Source: Thermoanaerobaculia bacterium
GTDB lineage: Bacteria > Acidobacteriota > Thermoanaerobaculia > Multivoradales > J023
NCBI GenBank assembly: GCA_028066595.1
Contig: JALCBJ010000013.1
Location: forward strand, 45,981-105,380
Reading direction: 5' to 3'
DNA length: 59,400 bases
Shown here: positions 36,623 through 45,556 of the stretch, piece by piece
Numbering within the stretch: the stretch's first letter is position 1
Layout of the letters: every line of letters starts with the position of its first letter
Position numbers and translations under genes: made by a program
The notes under the pieces: model-generated
The model's input: the letters and a program-made list of their open reading frames with translations, nothing else
Database searches by the model: none
Told to the model about the DNA's origin: nothing

Positions 36623-38953
36623 TCACACTCCGTTCGATCGTACGGGCTGGCGATGGAACAGTCGCGAGCGAAGTCCTGGCTCGAGGACGAAGGTCTCGTT
36701 CGGCGCGCTGCCGCCGTCGCTCTCCGGCGTCCGCTCGTAGTCTGCCTCGCTGGCGAAGCTGAAGAAGAGGACCAGCACGTCTTCGTTTTCGATGACGGGG
36801 AGGGCGGGAAAGTCGTTGTCATGCCGGCTCGCGGCAAAGAGCCCGAGCCACCGTCCGCCGGCCTCAGCCAAAGCGTCGGCTCGTTGCTCCTCGAGCCACT
36901 CGCGGGTCGAGCTCCGGCTGCTGTCGTCGATCGAGTAGACCTCGGCCACCACGACTCCGAGATCAGTCGCGGGTGGCAGCTCGGACTGCAGAATCGCCCG
37001 GCGAAAGTCCGGCGCGAAGGCGCCGTCCACCACGGGCTCCAGGAAGTGCACGTGGGTCGCCGGGGCGGCGAACATCGGCACCAGGTCGACTCGGCACTCC
37101 TGCCAGACCGGGCTCGTGTAGAAGGTCTCGAGTCCGGACACGCGCTCCTCGAGTGAGCGAAAGCCGCGCAGCCAGATCACCTGCCCCGGGTGCCGGAGGT
37201 CTCGGAACTGGCCCCAGATCCTCATGCCGAGCACCTCTTGCGATTCGAGGAAATGTTCTTCGAAGTATTCCAAGAAGCGATCGCGCTGTGGTTCGTGAAG
37301 CGAGTACACCCTAAGCTCCAGAAAGCGAGACCATTCACTCTCGGAAGCGGCTGTCCGGAGAGCAGACCTCGATTCTCCGAGGGTGATGCGTCGAATTCTT
37401 GTCGGCGCGATGTCCATGCCGCTGCCCGACAGGCTGCCCACCTCGTTGACGAAGAGAGTCTTGCCATCGGGAGTGATCGCCAGGTCGTTGGGAAAGGAGA
37501 AGGTGGCTTCACCTGCCGGGCCGTCATCGTGGCCTCGTGTGCCGGATCCCGCGACCAGCGCCGTCGTGCCGTCTGTGGAGACCGAGTAGATCTGGTGGGC
37601 GCCGCGTGCGGCGACGTAGATCCGCCCGTCGTGGAAGACGAGATGGCCGTTGTTGCCTCCGGGGAGCGTTGCGAGCACGGCGACGTCGCCGTCTCGGCTC
37701 ACCCGCAACACGTCGCCGTTGTAGAAATTGGCCACGTAGAGCTCGCCGCCGCCCAGGGCAATGCCGTTGGGGCACTTGAGCAGTGGGCTCTCGACGAAGA
37801 GCGCAGTTTCTCCCTGCTGGTCGACTCGATAGATCGCTCCACCGCAGCTGGTCACGAAAAGCCCTCCGTCTTCGTCGATGGCGATGCCGACAGGGCCTGG
37901 GATGCCTTCGGCGAAGGCGTGCTGCACCTGGCCGCGAGGGTCGATTCGTGAGATGCCGGCACCTCGGATGTTCGACTGATAGAAGTTACCGGCGGCGTCG
38001 AGGGCGTTCCCCGAGGCTCCCTCGAATCCAGCTGCGAAGACCGTTGCGACTCCGGCCTGATCGATCCGCCAGATCTTGCTTCCGGCGCTGGCAGCGTCCC
38101 CGAGCCGTGCTCCGAAGTCAGCGCTATACAGTCTGCCGTCCGCGTCCAGCTCCAGTCCTCCGGTGCCGGCGTCGAGGGTTGCGACGGTCGTGACCTCGCC
38201 CGGCAGCTCGGGAACAGCCGCCGACGTCCGTGGCGCCGGCATCTCGAAGAAACTGTCCGCCATGACCTCGTCGATGACGCAGGTCGAGAATGCCACCGTC
38301 TGCAGGCCGCTGGGCCCGTCGGTTTCCGTACGGAAAGGTATTTGCAGACCGTCGACCTGACGGTAGTCATGGAATCGCACGCTGCGGACGACCTTCCCGT
38401 CCGCTTCCAGGCCCTCGATCGCGGTTACCAGAAACGTCGCGAGATCGAGATATTGAAGCTCTTCTTCACCGTTGGTCCGCTGAAGCCTCAGGCCCAATGT
38501 CGGGCGGTCGTCTATGACCTTGCCGGGTGCCGAGGACAGTCGATGCCCGCTGTCGCGCCAATCGACCAGCGGCCCGTCCAGATCGGCCATTCGATGTAGA
38601 GAAGCGGCCACCATCTCCGGTGCAGGGGCCGGTTCCGGCGCACCGGACAGCGGAGAGTGCCACCAGGCGTTTCCGCCGGCAGATGCCTGCACTCCCTTCG
38701 TGCCCATCAGCTCGAAGCCCAGGCGTACGCGATCGGGGCGGTGCTGCCAGGAACTCATGGGGCCCCGGATGGTGTCTCCTCGCAGGATTAGCTCTCCTTC
38801 GCATCGGAGAGATCGGACCTCACGCCAGCGTTCGAGGCCGCCAATGGCTACATAGTGCTTCTCGAGAGCTTCTTCCAGAGTCGGTTGCGCCGGCAGCGTG
38901 CCGGCGGCGAAGAGTATCCATAGCGGAAACCAAACGATGTGCTTGCACGACAT
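36623..38953 (-). CDS. Exported three-domain fusion: LolA-like, NHL/SMP-30 propeller, NIPSNAP
   Basis: A 776-residue protein with a signal peptide (about 1-22, ending LPAQ). Residues about 25-235 look like the LolA/outer-membrane lipoprotein-sorting fold (YVAIGGLERWREVRSLRCEG). About 240-530 form an NHL or SMP-30-type propeller with blades such as GNALDAAGNFYQSNIRGAG, GPVGIAIDEDGGLFVTSCGG and NDLAITPDGKTLFVNE. About 545-760 match NIPSNAP (LELRVYSLHEPQRDRFLEYF, with IWGQFRDLRHPGQVIWLRGF). NIPSNAP is usually a stand-alone ferredoxin-like dimer. AAAAAGGAGG before the ATG is a strong ribosome site. It is divergent from the multicopper oxidase and shares a TetR operator candidate. Confidence 0.82.
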   Translation of the reverse strand: MSCKHIVWFPLWILFAAGTLPAQPTLEEALEKHYVAIGGLERWREVRSLRCEGELILRGDTIRGPMSSWQHRPDRVRLGFELMGTKGVQASAGGNAWWHSPLSGAPEPAPAPEMVAASLHRMADLDGPLVDWRDSGHRLSSAPGKVIDDRPTLGLRLQRTNGEEELQYLDLATFLVTAIEGLEADGKVVRSVRFHDYRQVDGLQIPFRTETDGPSGLQTVAFSTCVIDEVMADSFFEMPAPRTSAAVPELPGEVTTVATLDAGTGGLELDADGRLYSADFGARLGDAASAGSKIWRIDQAGVATVFAAGFEGASGNALDAAGNFYQSNIRGAGISRIDPRGQVQHAFAEGIPGPVGIAIDEDGGLFVTSCGGAIYRVDQQGETALFVESPLLKCPNGIALGGGELYVANFYNGDVLRVSRDGDVAVLATLPGGNNGHLVFHDGRIYVAARGAHQIYSVSTDGTTALVAGSGTRGHDDGPAGEATFSFPNDLAITPDGKTLFVNEVGSLSGSGMDIAPTRIRRITLGESRSALRTAASESEWSRFLELRVYSLHEPQRDRFLEYFEEHFLESQEVLGMRIWGQFRDLRHPGQVIWLRGFRSLEERVSGLETFYTSPVWQECRVDLVPMFAAPATHVHFLEPVVDGAFAPDFRRAILQSELPPATDLGVVVAEVYSIDDSSRSSTREWLEEQRADALAEAGGRWLGLFAASRHDNDFPALPVIENEDVLVLFFSFASEADYERTPESDGGSAPNETFVLEPGLRSRLFHRQPVRSNGV

Positions 38954-39011
38954 GTTTCCTCCTTTTTCGAAGAAGAGGGTCGAATGACCCGAGCTTGTGA
39001 AAGGTACGGTT

Positions 39012-39027
39012 AACTAACCAGTTAGTT
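39012..39027. promoter_or_regulatory. TetR-type operator palindrome
   Basis: AACTAAC (39012-39018), two bases, and GTTAGTT (39021-39027) form a perfect inverted repeat; GGTTA/TAACC at 39008-39019 overlaps it. It lies 59 bases upstream of the fusion gene and 115 bases upstream of the oxidase gene, in the divergent intergenic region. The form is typical of TetR-family operators and the tetR gene (35982-36545) is in the same operon. Confidence 0.72.
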
Positions 39028-39141
39028 TCCTAAGATCCAGAGGAGGCGGTCGAGGCCGAAGGGTCAGCTCCTTCGTGGTAGCTTGAGTTAGATCATCTAG
39101 ACCAGATCATCCACTCAAGATTCGTCGAAAAGGGAGTCGAG

Positions 39142-42100
39142 ATGGCCAAGTCGTGCGATCACGAAACGACGTGGGGTGAATTGTGCACTGAGAACGCTGC
39201 GACCCGGGCTCCGGAGGAGAGAGACGAGCCAACGGCTGACCTCAGGACCGATCAAGGCATCGGTCGCCGTGCCTTCCTGCGCGCCGGATTGGCAGGTGCT
39301 GCGGTGGTCGCCGTCCCGGCGACGTTGCCCGACAAGGCCTCGGCCGAGCCGGCGCCGGTATGCGAAGCCTCGGGCGACGATCCCGTGTGTGACTGTGCCA
39401 CTTCGGAATCGGCTGAGCCCACCCTCGTCGATCCACAGACCGCCTTCGAGACCTGGAACGAGCCCTGGGTCTGGCGTCCCAGTGACTGGCCGGGCCAGCA
39501 GCTCGACCTCAACGTTGTGGAGAACCAAGATCCGGGCATCAACGTCGGTCTAGGAAATCCAGGCTCGGTGATCTTCAGCTACGGAGGTAACACGCCGGGA
39601 CCCACCATTCGCATGCGTGGAGATGAGATCCTCTACGCACGGTTGCGCAACCTGCTGGGGCAGAACCAAGGTACGACGGCGATCGGTCCCAACCCGGACG
39701 CCGGAGCCCTCGTCCCCTGGCTCGGGAGTGCGATCTGTGACCGAGCGGCGCGGACCGGTGAGTCCGTCGGGAATCAGTGTGTCGACCCGCAGCGGCCCTA
39801 CAACCCGAAGAATGGCCAATGCAATCTGGAGGGCGGCGGCTCGACTTCGCCAGGTTCATTTCCAAAAGCTCAGTTCCACGTCATTCCTGCCGACGTCCGT
39901 AGCGACTTCTGCCTCGGCGAGCACACCAATGGTGTCCACGCGAGTCACACCACCAATCTGCACACCCATGGGCTACACGTGCGGCCCGACCGCAATCCAA
40001 ATGGGACTCATTCCGACAACGTCATTCTGCGAGTGATGCCGCAGCAGGATCTCGTGCGGCGCGAAGAGAACTCCGAAAGCCCGAGCTGCCGCTTCTTGCG
40101 CAAACCCGACGAGATCTACTTCCTGCGTGACGACGAGACCGCGGGGCAGGCGGATTACGAGTTTCGATTGGGTGACGTGATGGGCGATCCCGATCAGCCT
40201 CATCCGCCGGGCACCCACTGGTACCACCCGCACTCTCACGGAGCCACTCACAACCAGGTTTCGAGCGGTATGGCGGGGTATCTGATCATCGAAGGTGACG
40301 TCGACGAAGCAGTGAATGACTTCTTCACCGGGGAGAAGAATCCGGATCCGACGTTGCCCACGGGTGATTTCGACTACCGCGAGCGACTGATGTTCATGCA
40401 GCGGGTGAACGTGGCCAACGAATCGAAAGATCCCAACGCCGCCGATCCGAACATCCGGCGGGCTCAGGTGCTGCCTCTGGTCAACGGTAGCAACCACCCC
40501 GCCGTCATCACCATGCGGCCCGGTGCGGTGGAGCGTTGGCGCATCATCAACGGCAGTGTCGACGGTCGCGGCTTCAAACACTTCATGGTGCTCGAAGGCC
40601 AGTACGACGTCGTGACCATCGTCGATGCGGACGGCAACACACTGGGCGACCGGCTGTGCAAGATCGAGAAAGACGCCCAGGGCGATGTCAAGCGCACCTG
40701 TGTGGGTTTCCAGCAGATCGAGCCGTACGACCGCCCCAGTCCGAAGCAACAGCTGTGGCAGCTGGCGTTCGACGGCATCACTCTGGTGGACGAGGAGGGG
40801 CACTACACCGTCGCCGATCTGGCGGAACAGCGAGCGGGAACCAAGAACCCACTGGCCGCACCGCTGAACGGCCCCGACCCGAACGTGTGTTTTCTCGAGA
40901 ACCTCGAAAGCGTCTTCGAGGACGCCGAGAGCATTCGCAACACCTGGGTGCGGCCGAACGAGGTGTACCTCGGACCGGCCAACCGTTCCGATGTCTTCTT
41001 CCAGGCCCCGCGGCTCGAGCGTCACGACTACGAGGACGAGCCCAAGGTCTATACGGTGCTGGCCAAGGCAGCCGTGATCCATGCCGATACTCCTCTGCGG
41101 GGACTACAGCAGAACATCGCCGCAGGTCCCAGCAAGGAGCTCTTCTTCGGGCCGACCGATATCGTGCTCGCCCATATCGTGGTGCGCCTCGACAAGAACC
41201 AAGAACCCGTTTCAGAGAGATTCGATGTCGATGCGCTGCGTAGGTGCCTGCCCGCCGCTCCACCCTATTTGAAGCCGGTGGCTGCGTCGGAGCTCGAGTT
41301 GACGCCCACCGAACGCCGGGTCAAGCCGAATGCCGGCAAGTATCGAACCCGGACGATTCGGTATTCGGGTGTCGGATCCGATGGGTTTCCGCTGTTCGTG
41401 GCGCCCCGAAAGGAAACGAAGAAGTTTCCGCAGCTCGACCTGTTGAATTACGCGGCGAGCCCCGCGAAAACCAGCCCCACTCAGGTCTTCATGTCGCCCA
41501 ACATCCGGACCATGGCCATCGACGGTCGAAAGTTCAATCCTTCCGATGCAAGGAGACCGCGGGCCTACGTGATCATCGACGAGGAGAAGGAGGGTGGTCA
41601 CGCAGCCGAAGAGTGGGCGCTGTTCAACGAGACTCCCACCCTTTGGGGCAATGTGTCCGACACGCCGCCGGAAGAGCGAGGTCCGGAGCCGCAGGGTGAT
41701 CCGCGGACGACGGACTACAAACAGCCCCGCTATCAGTACACCACCCACTACGTGAGTTATCCCATCACGCGGCGGGAAGGGTTTGACGGCTTCGCGCGCA
41801 ACACAGATTTCCAGGTCGTGTCACGCGCCATCGACCACCCGTTCCACCAGCACCAGAACCCGTTTTGGGTGATGCGCATCGAGATCCCCGACGAGAACGG
41901 CAAGCTGGTCAATATTCTGGAGCGCCCCCGCTGGCAGGACACGGTGTGGATTCCAAGAAGCGGCGGCCGTGTGGTCTTTCGTTCCCGTTTTCCCGACTTC
42001 GTCGGGACCTGGGTGAACCACTGCCACATCTTGTTGCACGAGGACAACGGCATGATGCAGGTGGTCCAGGGCACACCGTTCGCGGACGAAGCCAACTACA

Positions 42101-42312
42101 CCACCGCCGACGAGGTGGCGACCGGCGGCTTCGACCCTCCCGGCCGGACGAACCGGCTGTACCCGCCGCCATCGCCCGGTGAGATGTACCGGCGCAGTCT
42201 TGCCTTCGTCGACTCGAACCACGATTCGGGTCAGAAGTTTCCACTGCCGAGCTACTTCGACGACGAGGGCAACTTGATCGAGGAGAAGATTCCCGTCCCG
42301 AAGCTACCCTAG
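39142..42312 (+). CDS. Very large Tat-exported multicopper oxidase
   Basis: A 1056-residue oxidase, about twice the usual laccase length. A Tat signal lies at about 42-68 (GRRAFLRAGLAGAAV). All four copper motifs are present: TTNLHTHGLHV (about 278), THWYHPHSHGATHNQ (about 360), HPFHQHQNPFWVM (about 900) and WVNHCHILLHEDNGMM (about 960), giving type 1, 2 and 3 sites. The extra length lies mainly between the second and third motifs and in a Cys-bearing N-terminal part. The family oxidises phenols, metals or organics with O2 in the periplasm; a substrate cannot be named. It is divergent from the fusion gene and may share its TetR control. Confidence 0.9.
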   Translation: MAKSCDHETTWGELCTENAATRAPEERDEPTADLRTDQGIGRRAFLRAGLAGAAVVAVPATLPDKASAEPAPVCEASGDDPVCDCATSESAEPTLVDPQTAFETWNEPWVWRPSDWPGQQLDLNVVENQDPGINVGLGNPGSVIFSYGGNTPGPTIRMRGDEILYARLRNLLGQNQGTTAIGPNPDAGALVPWLGSAICDRAARTGESVGNQCVDPQRPYNPKNGQCNLEGGGSTSPGSFPKAQFHVIPADVRSDFCLGEHTNGVHASHTTNLHTHGLHVRPDRNPNGTHSDNVILRVMPQQDLVRREENSESPSCRFLRKPDEIYFLRDDETAGQADYEFRLGDVMGDPDQPHPPGTHWYHPHSHGATHNQVSSGMAGYLIIEGDVDEAVNDFFTGEKNPDPTLPTGDFDYRERLMFMQRVNVANESKDPNAADPNIRRAQVLPLVNGSNHPAVITMRPGAVERWRIINGSVDGRGFKHFMVLEGQYDVVTIVDADGNTLGDRLCKIEKDAQGDVKRTCVGFQQIEPYDRPSPKQQLWQLAFDGITLVDEEGHYTVADLAEQRAGTKNPLAAPLNGPDPNVCFLENLESVFEDAESIRNTWVRPNEVYLGPANRSDVFFQAPRLERHDYEDEPKVYTVLAKAAVIHADTPLRGLQQNIAAGPSKELFFGPTDIVLAHIVVRLDKNQEPVSERFDVDALRRCLPAAPPYLKPVAASELELTPTERRVKPNAGKYRTRTIRYSGVGSDGFPLFVAPRKETKKFPQLDLLNYAASPAKTSPTQVFMSPNIRTMAIDGRKFNPSDARRPRAYVIIDEEKEGGHAAEEWALFNETPTLWGNVSDTPPEERGPEPQGDPRTTDYKQPRYQYTTHYVSYPITRREGFDGFARNTDFQVVSRAIDHPFHQHQNPFWVMRIEIPDENGKLVNILERPRWQDTVWIPRSGGRVVFRSRFPDFVGTWVNHCHILLHEDNGMMQVVQGTPFADEANYTTADEVATGGFDPPGRTNRLYPPPSPGEMYRRSLAFVDSNHDSGQKFPLPSYFDDEGNLIEEKIPVPKLP

Positions 42313-42338
42313 CTCGCATCTCTGGGAGGAACTCGTGT

Positions 42339-42968
42339 TCAGGACACCTGGCTTACGTCGAGCTCGTAGGCGACGCCGAGCCAGCAGCCGACCTCGCCAT
42401 CCACCTCGTCTGCCGAATGCAGCGGGATACGGTGGGTGATGCGATCGCCCTTCTCCAGTCCGCCTGTCGGAGGGATGCGCTCAGGCGGCTCCTCGGCGCC
42501 TTTGAGCGCCAAGCCCAGATCGAGACGGGTCTTGGTGGACGGCTTGATCTGACCGAACACGTGCTCTCGGTAGATGGGGACGATGGTCTTGGCGGGCGAC
42601 AGGCCCACGTCGTCGCCCAATGACAGCGCCACGTCCACCACGGCTCGGTAGATCGGCAGCAGCGCCACCTTCTTTGCGAACATCGCTTCGACGAGCTCTT
42701 GCGCTTTGGCCAGGTAGGCTTCGGCGTCGAACCTCTCCGGCTCGGTGCCCGACGCGTAGGACGCGAGGGTCCTGGCGGTAGTACCGCCCAGGCCGTGCTT
42801 TGACTTCAGCCAGGCTGCCTGGGTCTTGGCGTCCGCCCGGGCCACGGGGGAGCCGCGGAGGATCTCGAGCCAACCGTCGAGGTCGTGGAGGGTTGTCTGT
42901 CCGAGTCTGTCGAGGATCGATCGAGCGTAAGAGACGGCGGGATGGACGCGGAATGGCGAACGGGCCAT
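42339..42968 (-). CDS. DUF4287/DUF5655-like protein
   Basis: A 209-residue cytosolic protein. The middle part has AAWLKSKHGLGGTTARTLA, like the DUF4287 helical segment, and the C-terminal half has KTIVPIYREHVFGQIKPSTK with TRLDLGLALKG, matching DUF5655, a domain often annotated as transport- or DNA-associated without proof. The family names are from memory. Start chosen at ATG 42968 (MARSPFRVHPAVSY); the frame continues far upstream only as an antisense shadow of the Rieske gene. It is divergent from the Rieske gene with about 55 bases between starts. Confidence 0.7.
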   Translation of the reverse strand: MARSPFRVHPAVSYARSILDRLGQTTLHDLDGWLEILRGSPVARADAKTQAAWLKSKHGLGGTTARTLASYASGTEPERFDAEAYLAKAQELVEAMFAKKVALLPIYRAVVDVALSLGDDVGLSPAKTIVPIYREHVFGQIKPSTKTRLDLGLALKGAEEPPERIPPTGGLEKGDRITHRIPLHSADEVDGEVGCWLGVAYELDVSQVS

Positions 42969-43024
42969 GACAGGAGTATAGCCAGCTCCGTACACTGCAC
43001 CGGACACCCAGACTGGAGGTATGA

Positions 43025-44131
43025 ATGAACTGGAATCTGGAGATCGAACCGAAGATCCATCGCGCCGCGACGTTGCCGTCGGAGGCGTATTCCGACGAGG
43101 CGCTCTACCGGCGGGGTTTGGAGAAGGTATTTGCGCGTAGCTGGCAGTTTCTCGGTGACGAAGACTTGGTGAAGACGCCGAGCTCCGTATGCCCGGTGAC
43201 GCTTCTGGAGGGGTCGCTCGACGAGCCGCTCGTTCTGAGCCGCGACGGCGGCGACGAGGTAAGGCTGTTGTCGAATGTGTGTACCCACCGCGGCATGCTG
43301 GTGGCCGAGCATGCCGGGCACGTGCGGCATCTGCGCTGCAGGTATCACGGCCGACGCTTCGGTCTCGACGGCACCTGTCGTCACATGCCCGAGTTCGACG
43401 ACGTGGAAGGTTTTCCCGCGCAGTCGGACCACCTGCGGTGTCTCGACTTCGAACGCTGGGGCCGGCTCCTCTTCGGGTCCCTTGGGGCCGCGGCCCCATT
43501 CGACGAGGTCTTCGGCGACGTGCGGCGTCGGCTGGGTTGGCTGCCGCTCCACGAATTCACATTCGATCCGGCACGCTCCCGCGACTATGTCGTCCGCTGT
43601 CACTGGGCACTCTACGTGGACAATTTTCTGGAGGGCTTCCATATCCCGTTCGTCCACTCGGGGCTCGATCAGGTGCTGGACTACGGCGAATACGTCAGCG
43701 AGCTCTTCCCGTGGTCGAACCTCCAGCTGGGTATCGATGCGGCCGGCGGCGAAGGCGAGATCTTCGACTTGCCAGCCGACTCGCCCGACGCGGGCCGCAG
43801 GGTGGCGGCGTATTATTGGTGGATCTTCCCCAACACCATGCTCAACTTCTATCCGTGGGGTCTGTCGGTGAACGTGGTCCGGCCCCTCGGCGTCGACCGG
43901 ACGCGAGTCTCCTTTCTCAGCTACGTTTGGCGTCCGGAGCTCGTCGAGCATGGTGCCGGGGCGTTCCTGGACCGTGTAGAGCGGGAGGACGAGGAGGTAG
44001 TCGAGGCGGTGCAGCGGGGCGTCCGATCGCGGCTCTATGATCGTGGGCGCTACTCACCGCGCCGAGAGCCGGGAGTGCACCATTTCCACCGCTTGTTGGC
44101 CCGTGAGCTTACGAGCGAACTGGCCCCGTGA
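43025..44131 (+). CDS. Rieske non-heme iron oxygenase (aromatic ring-hydroxylating type)
   Basis: A 368-residue oxygenase alpha subunit. The Rieske [2Fe-2S] site is CTHRGMLV (Cys-x-His) with CRYHGRRFGLDG (Cys-x2-His), about 86-120. The mononuclear iron site is DNFLEGFHIPFVHSG (about 200-214), with the later Asp probably in the EDEE segment. The family adds O2 to aromatic or quaternary-ammonium substrates with electrons from a reductase, which is not adjacent. GGAGG precedes ATG 43025. The stop lies in the second unit of a 24-bp tandem repeat; a one-base excess in the first unit shifts the frame, and without it a RELTSEPA-repeat tail would be encoded up to 44210. Confidence 0.9.
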   Translation: MNWNLEIEPKIHRAATLPSEAYSDEALYRRGLEKVFARSWQFLGDEDLVKTPSSVCPVTLLEGSLDEPLVLSRDGGDEVRLLSNVCTHRGMLVAEHAGHVRHLRCRYHGRRFGLDGTCRHMPEFDDVEGFPAQSDHLRCLDFERWGRLLFGSLGAAAPFDEVFGDVRRRLGWLPLHEFTFDPARSRDYVVRCHWALYVDNFLEGFHIPFVHSGLDQVLDYGEYVSELFPWSNLQLGIDAAGGEGEIFDLPADSPDAGRRVAAYYWWIFPNTMLNFYPWGLSVNVVRPLGVDRTRVSFLSYVWRPELVEHGAGAFLDRVEREDEEVVEAVQRGVRSRLYDRGRYSPRREPGVHHFHRLLARELTSELAP

Positions 44132-44218
44132 GCTCACTAGCGAACCGTCCCGTGAGCTCACTAGCGAACCGGCCCGTGAGCTCACCAGCGAACCCCGTGA
44201 GCTCACCTAGCGACAACC
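44102..44218 (+). repeat. 24-bp tandem repeat, five copies, overlapping the Rieske gene end
   Basis: Units start at 44102, 44127, 44151, 44175 and 44196 and read roughly CGTGAGCTCACTAGCGAACC followed by GGCC. Each of units 2-5 has the perfect palindrome GTGAGCTCAC. Unit 1 is 25 bases because of a CCCC run; units 2-5 stay in one frame and would encode RELTSEPS-RELTSEPA-RELTSEP-RELT before TAG at 44208-44210. Confidence 0.93.
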
Positions 44219-44271
44219 GCCGTTCACCGAAACGACTGGGATATGCCACCGCAACGATCGTAGGGTAGATC

Positions 44272-44757
44272 ATGAGTCACCGATCTCCGTCTACCACCCT
44301 CGAACGAGCTCCCGTCATGTCAACCATCGAGAAACCCGCCCACCACTTGAAGGGCTCGCGCGGGTCGCGTCGCGCACGACGCCGCGCGAGCCGTGCCAAA
44401 CGCCGCGCCAGAATCGAGAACCTGTTCTTCGGCACGTCCCTGATGGCTGCCGGCTTCGTCACCTGGGGCTATCAACGGGGAGACGGATGGGCCGAGTCGT
44501 TGCTCGACGCGTGGCCTCTTCTGTTGGCCTGGATCGGGCTCGGAAAGATACTGGCGGGTCGCATTCCCGGAGGAATCGCGCTCCTCACCGTCGGCGGCCT
44601 GGCCTTTCTCCATATCGAAGGCTTGGCCGATCTCGAGTACACCTGGCCGTTGATCTTGGTCGCCGTCGGCGTAGCCATCACTCTCGGCTCGCTGGTGGGA
44701 CGTGGTGGACCGTTCTCGGACGACGGTGCCGAACCTGAGGAAGCAGACCATGTCTGA
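44272..44757 (+). CDS. Small membrane protein (LiaI/LiaF transmembrane-region-like)
   Basis: A 161-residue protein. A basic N-terminal tail (RRARRRASRAKRRAR) is followed by about four membrane segments at 50-145: LFFGTSLMAAGFVTWGY, LLDAWPLLLAWIGLGKIL, GGIALLTVGGLAFLHI and WPLILVAVGVAITLGSL. The WPLxL pattern is shared with LiaF/DUF5668 membrane segments. It overlaps the next gene by eight bases and the two hydrophobic parts are similar, suggesting a paralogous pair working together. ATG 44317 is an alternative start. Confidence 0.78.
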   Translation: MSHRSPSTTLERAPVMSTIEKPAHHLKGSRGSRRARRRASRAKRRARIENLFFGTSLMAAGFVTWGYQRGDGWAESLLDAWPLLLAWIGLGKILAGRIPGGIALLTVGGLAFLHIEGLADLEYTWPLILVAVGVAITLGSLVGRGGPFSDDGAEPEEADHV

Positions 44758-45451
44758 GCGCTCTGAAGGCATCGTCACCCCGAGACTGATCTTCGGGTTG
44801 ACGCTGATCGTGATCGGCGTCGCGTATTCGCTCGACCGTCTCGGCTACCTCCATGCGGGCAATCTTCTGAGCTGGTGGCCGTTGATCCTGGTCATGGCAG
44901 GCCTCGGCAAGCTGCTCTCGCCGGGCAGCTCGTCGAGTCGATGGACGGGGCTCTTGCTCGCCGCGATCGGCATTTGGCTGCTGCTCGAGCGTTTGGGTTA
45001 TTTCTACGCGAGCTTCTGGGATTGGTGGCCGCTACTTCTCATCATTCTGGGCATTCGTTTCATCTTCCAAGGCGCGAACGGCGCGCCTCGTCGCCCTGCC
45101 GACGGCGAGCACAGCATCAATGGCCTCGCCATGCTCGGCGGTGGCACCCGCAGTAGCAGTAGCGCCGACTTTCAGGGCGGCGACCTGGTGGTCTTCATGG
45201 GTGGTTTCGATATCGACCTGCGGCAGGCGCGAATTCAAGACTCTCCGGTGGTCATCGACGCGTTCGCTTTCTGGGGCGGAATCGATCTACGCGTACCCGA
45301 CGACTGGCACGTCACGGTGACCGGTATCCCGCTGCTCGGTGCGTTCGAAGACGACACCGATCCGCTGGATGAGAAGGACCTGGGCGGTCCGGTTCAGGAG
45401 CTGGTCGTCAAGGGCTATGCGATCATGGGCGGGGTGACCGTCAAGAACTGA
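44750..45451 (+). CDS. LiaF-like membrane protein with C-terminal extracytoplasmic domain
   Basis: A 233-residue protein. Two to three membrane hairpins (about 10-100) carry the paired motif WWPLILVMAGLGKLL and WWPLLLIILGIRF. The C-terminal half (about 125-233) is a beta-rich LiaF-type domain: ALGGG-like MLGGGTRSSSS, GGDLVVFMGGFDIDLRQA, FAFWGGIDLRVPDDW and YAIMGGVTVKN. In LiaFSR systems this protein restrains an envelope-stress kinase; no liaS/liaR pair is adjacent here, though LytS/LytR lies elsewhere in the window. The ATG is inside the previous gene, so the two are coupled. Confidence 0.82.
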   Translation: MSERSEGIVTPRLIFGLTLIVIGVAYSLDRLGYLHAGNLLSWWPLILVMAGLGKLLSPGSSSSRWTGLLLAAIGIWLLLERLGYFYASFWDWWPLLLIILGIRFIFQGANGAPRRPADGEHSINGLAMLGGGTRSSSSADFQGGDLVVFMGGFDIDLRQARIQDSPVVIDAFAFWGGIDLRVPDDWHVTVTGIPLLGAFEDDTDPLDEKDLGGPVQELVVKGYAIMGGVTVKN

Positions 45452-45556
45452 GCACTCCGGCGATCCGACCGCGGTCGGCAGACGAAGGAAGAGGCGTGGC
45501 CTCGACGATTCCTGGAGCTCCCGGGTCGGGGTCTTTCATTCACGGAGACTCGACCC

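Noticed and set aside
39973..41082. 369-codon minus-strand open frame
   Set aside because: Antisense to the multicopper oxidase copper-motif region; no signal, motif or ribosome site.
42806..43951. 381-codon minus-strand open frame
   Set aside because: Antisense to the Rieske oxygenase and overlaps the DUF5655-like gene.
45465..45478. CCGACC-GC-GGTCGG palindrome after the LiaF-like gene
   Set aside because: Almost no loop and no T-run; too short and GC-simple to call a terminator or operator.
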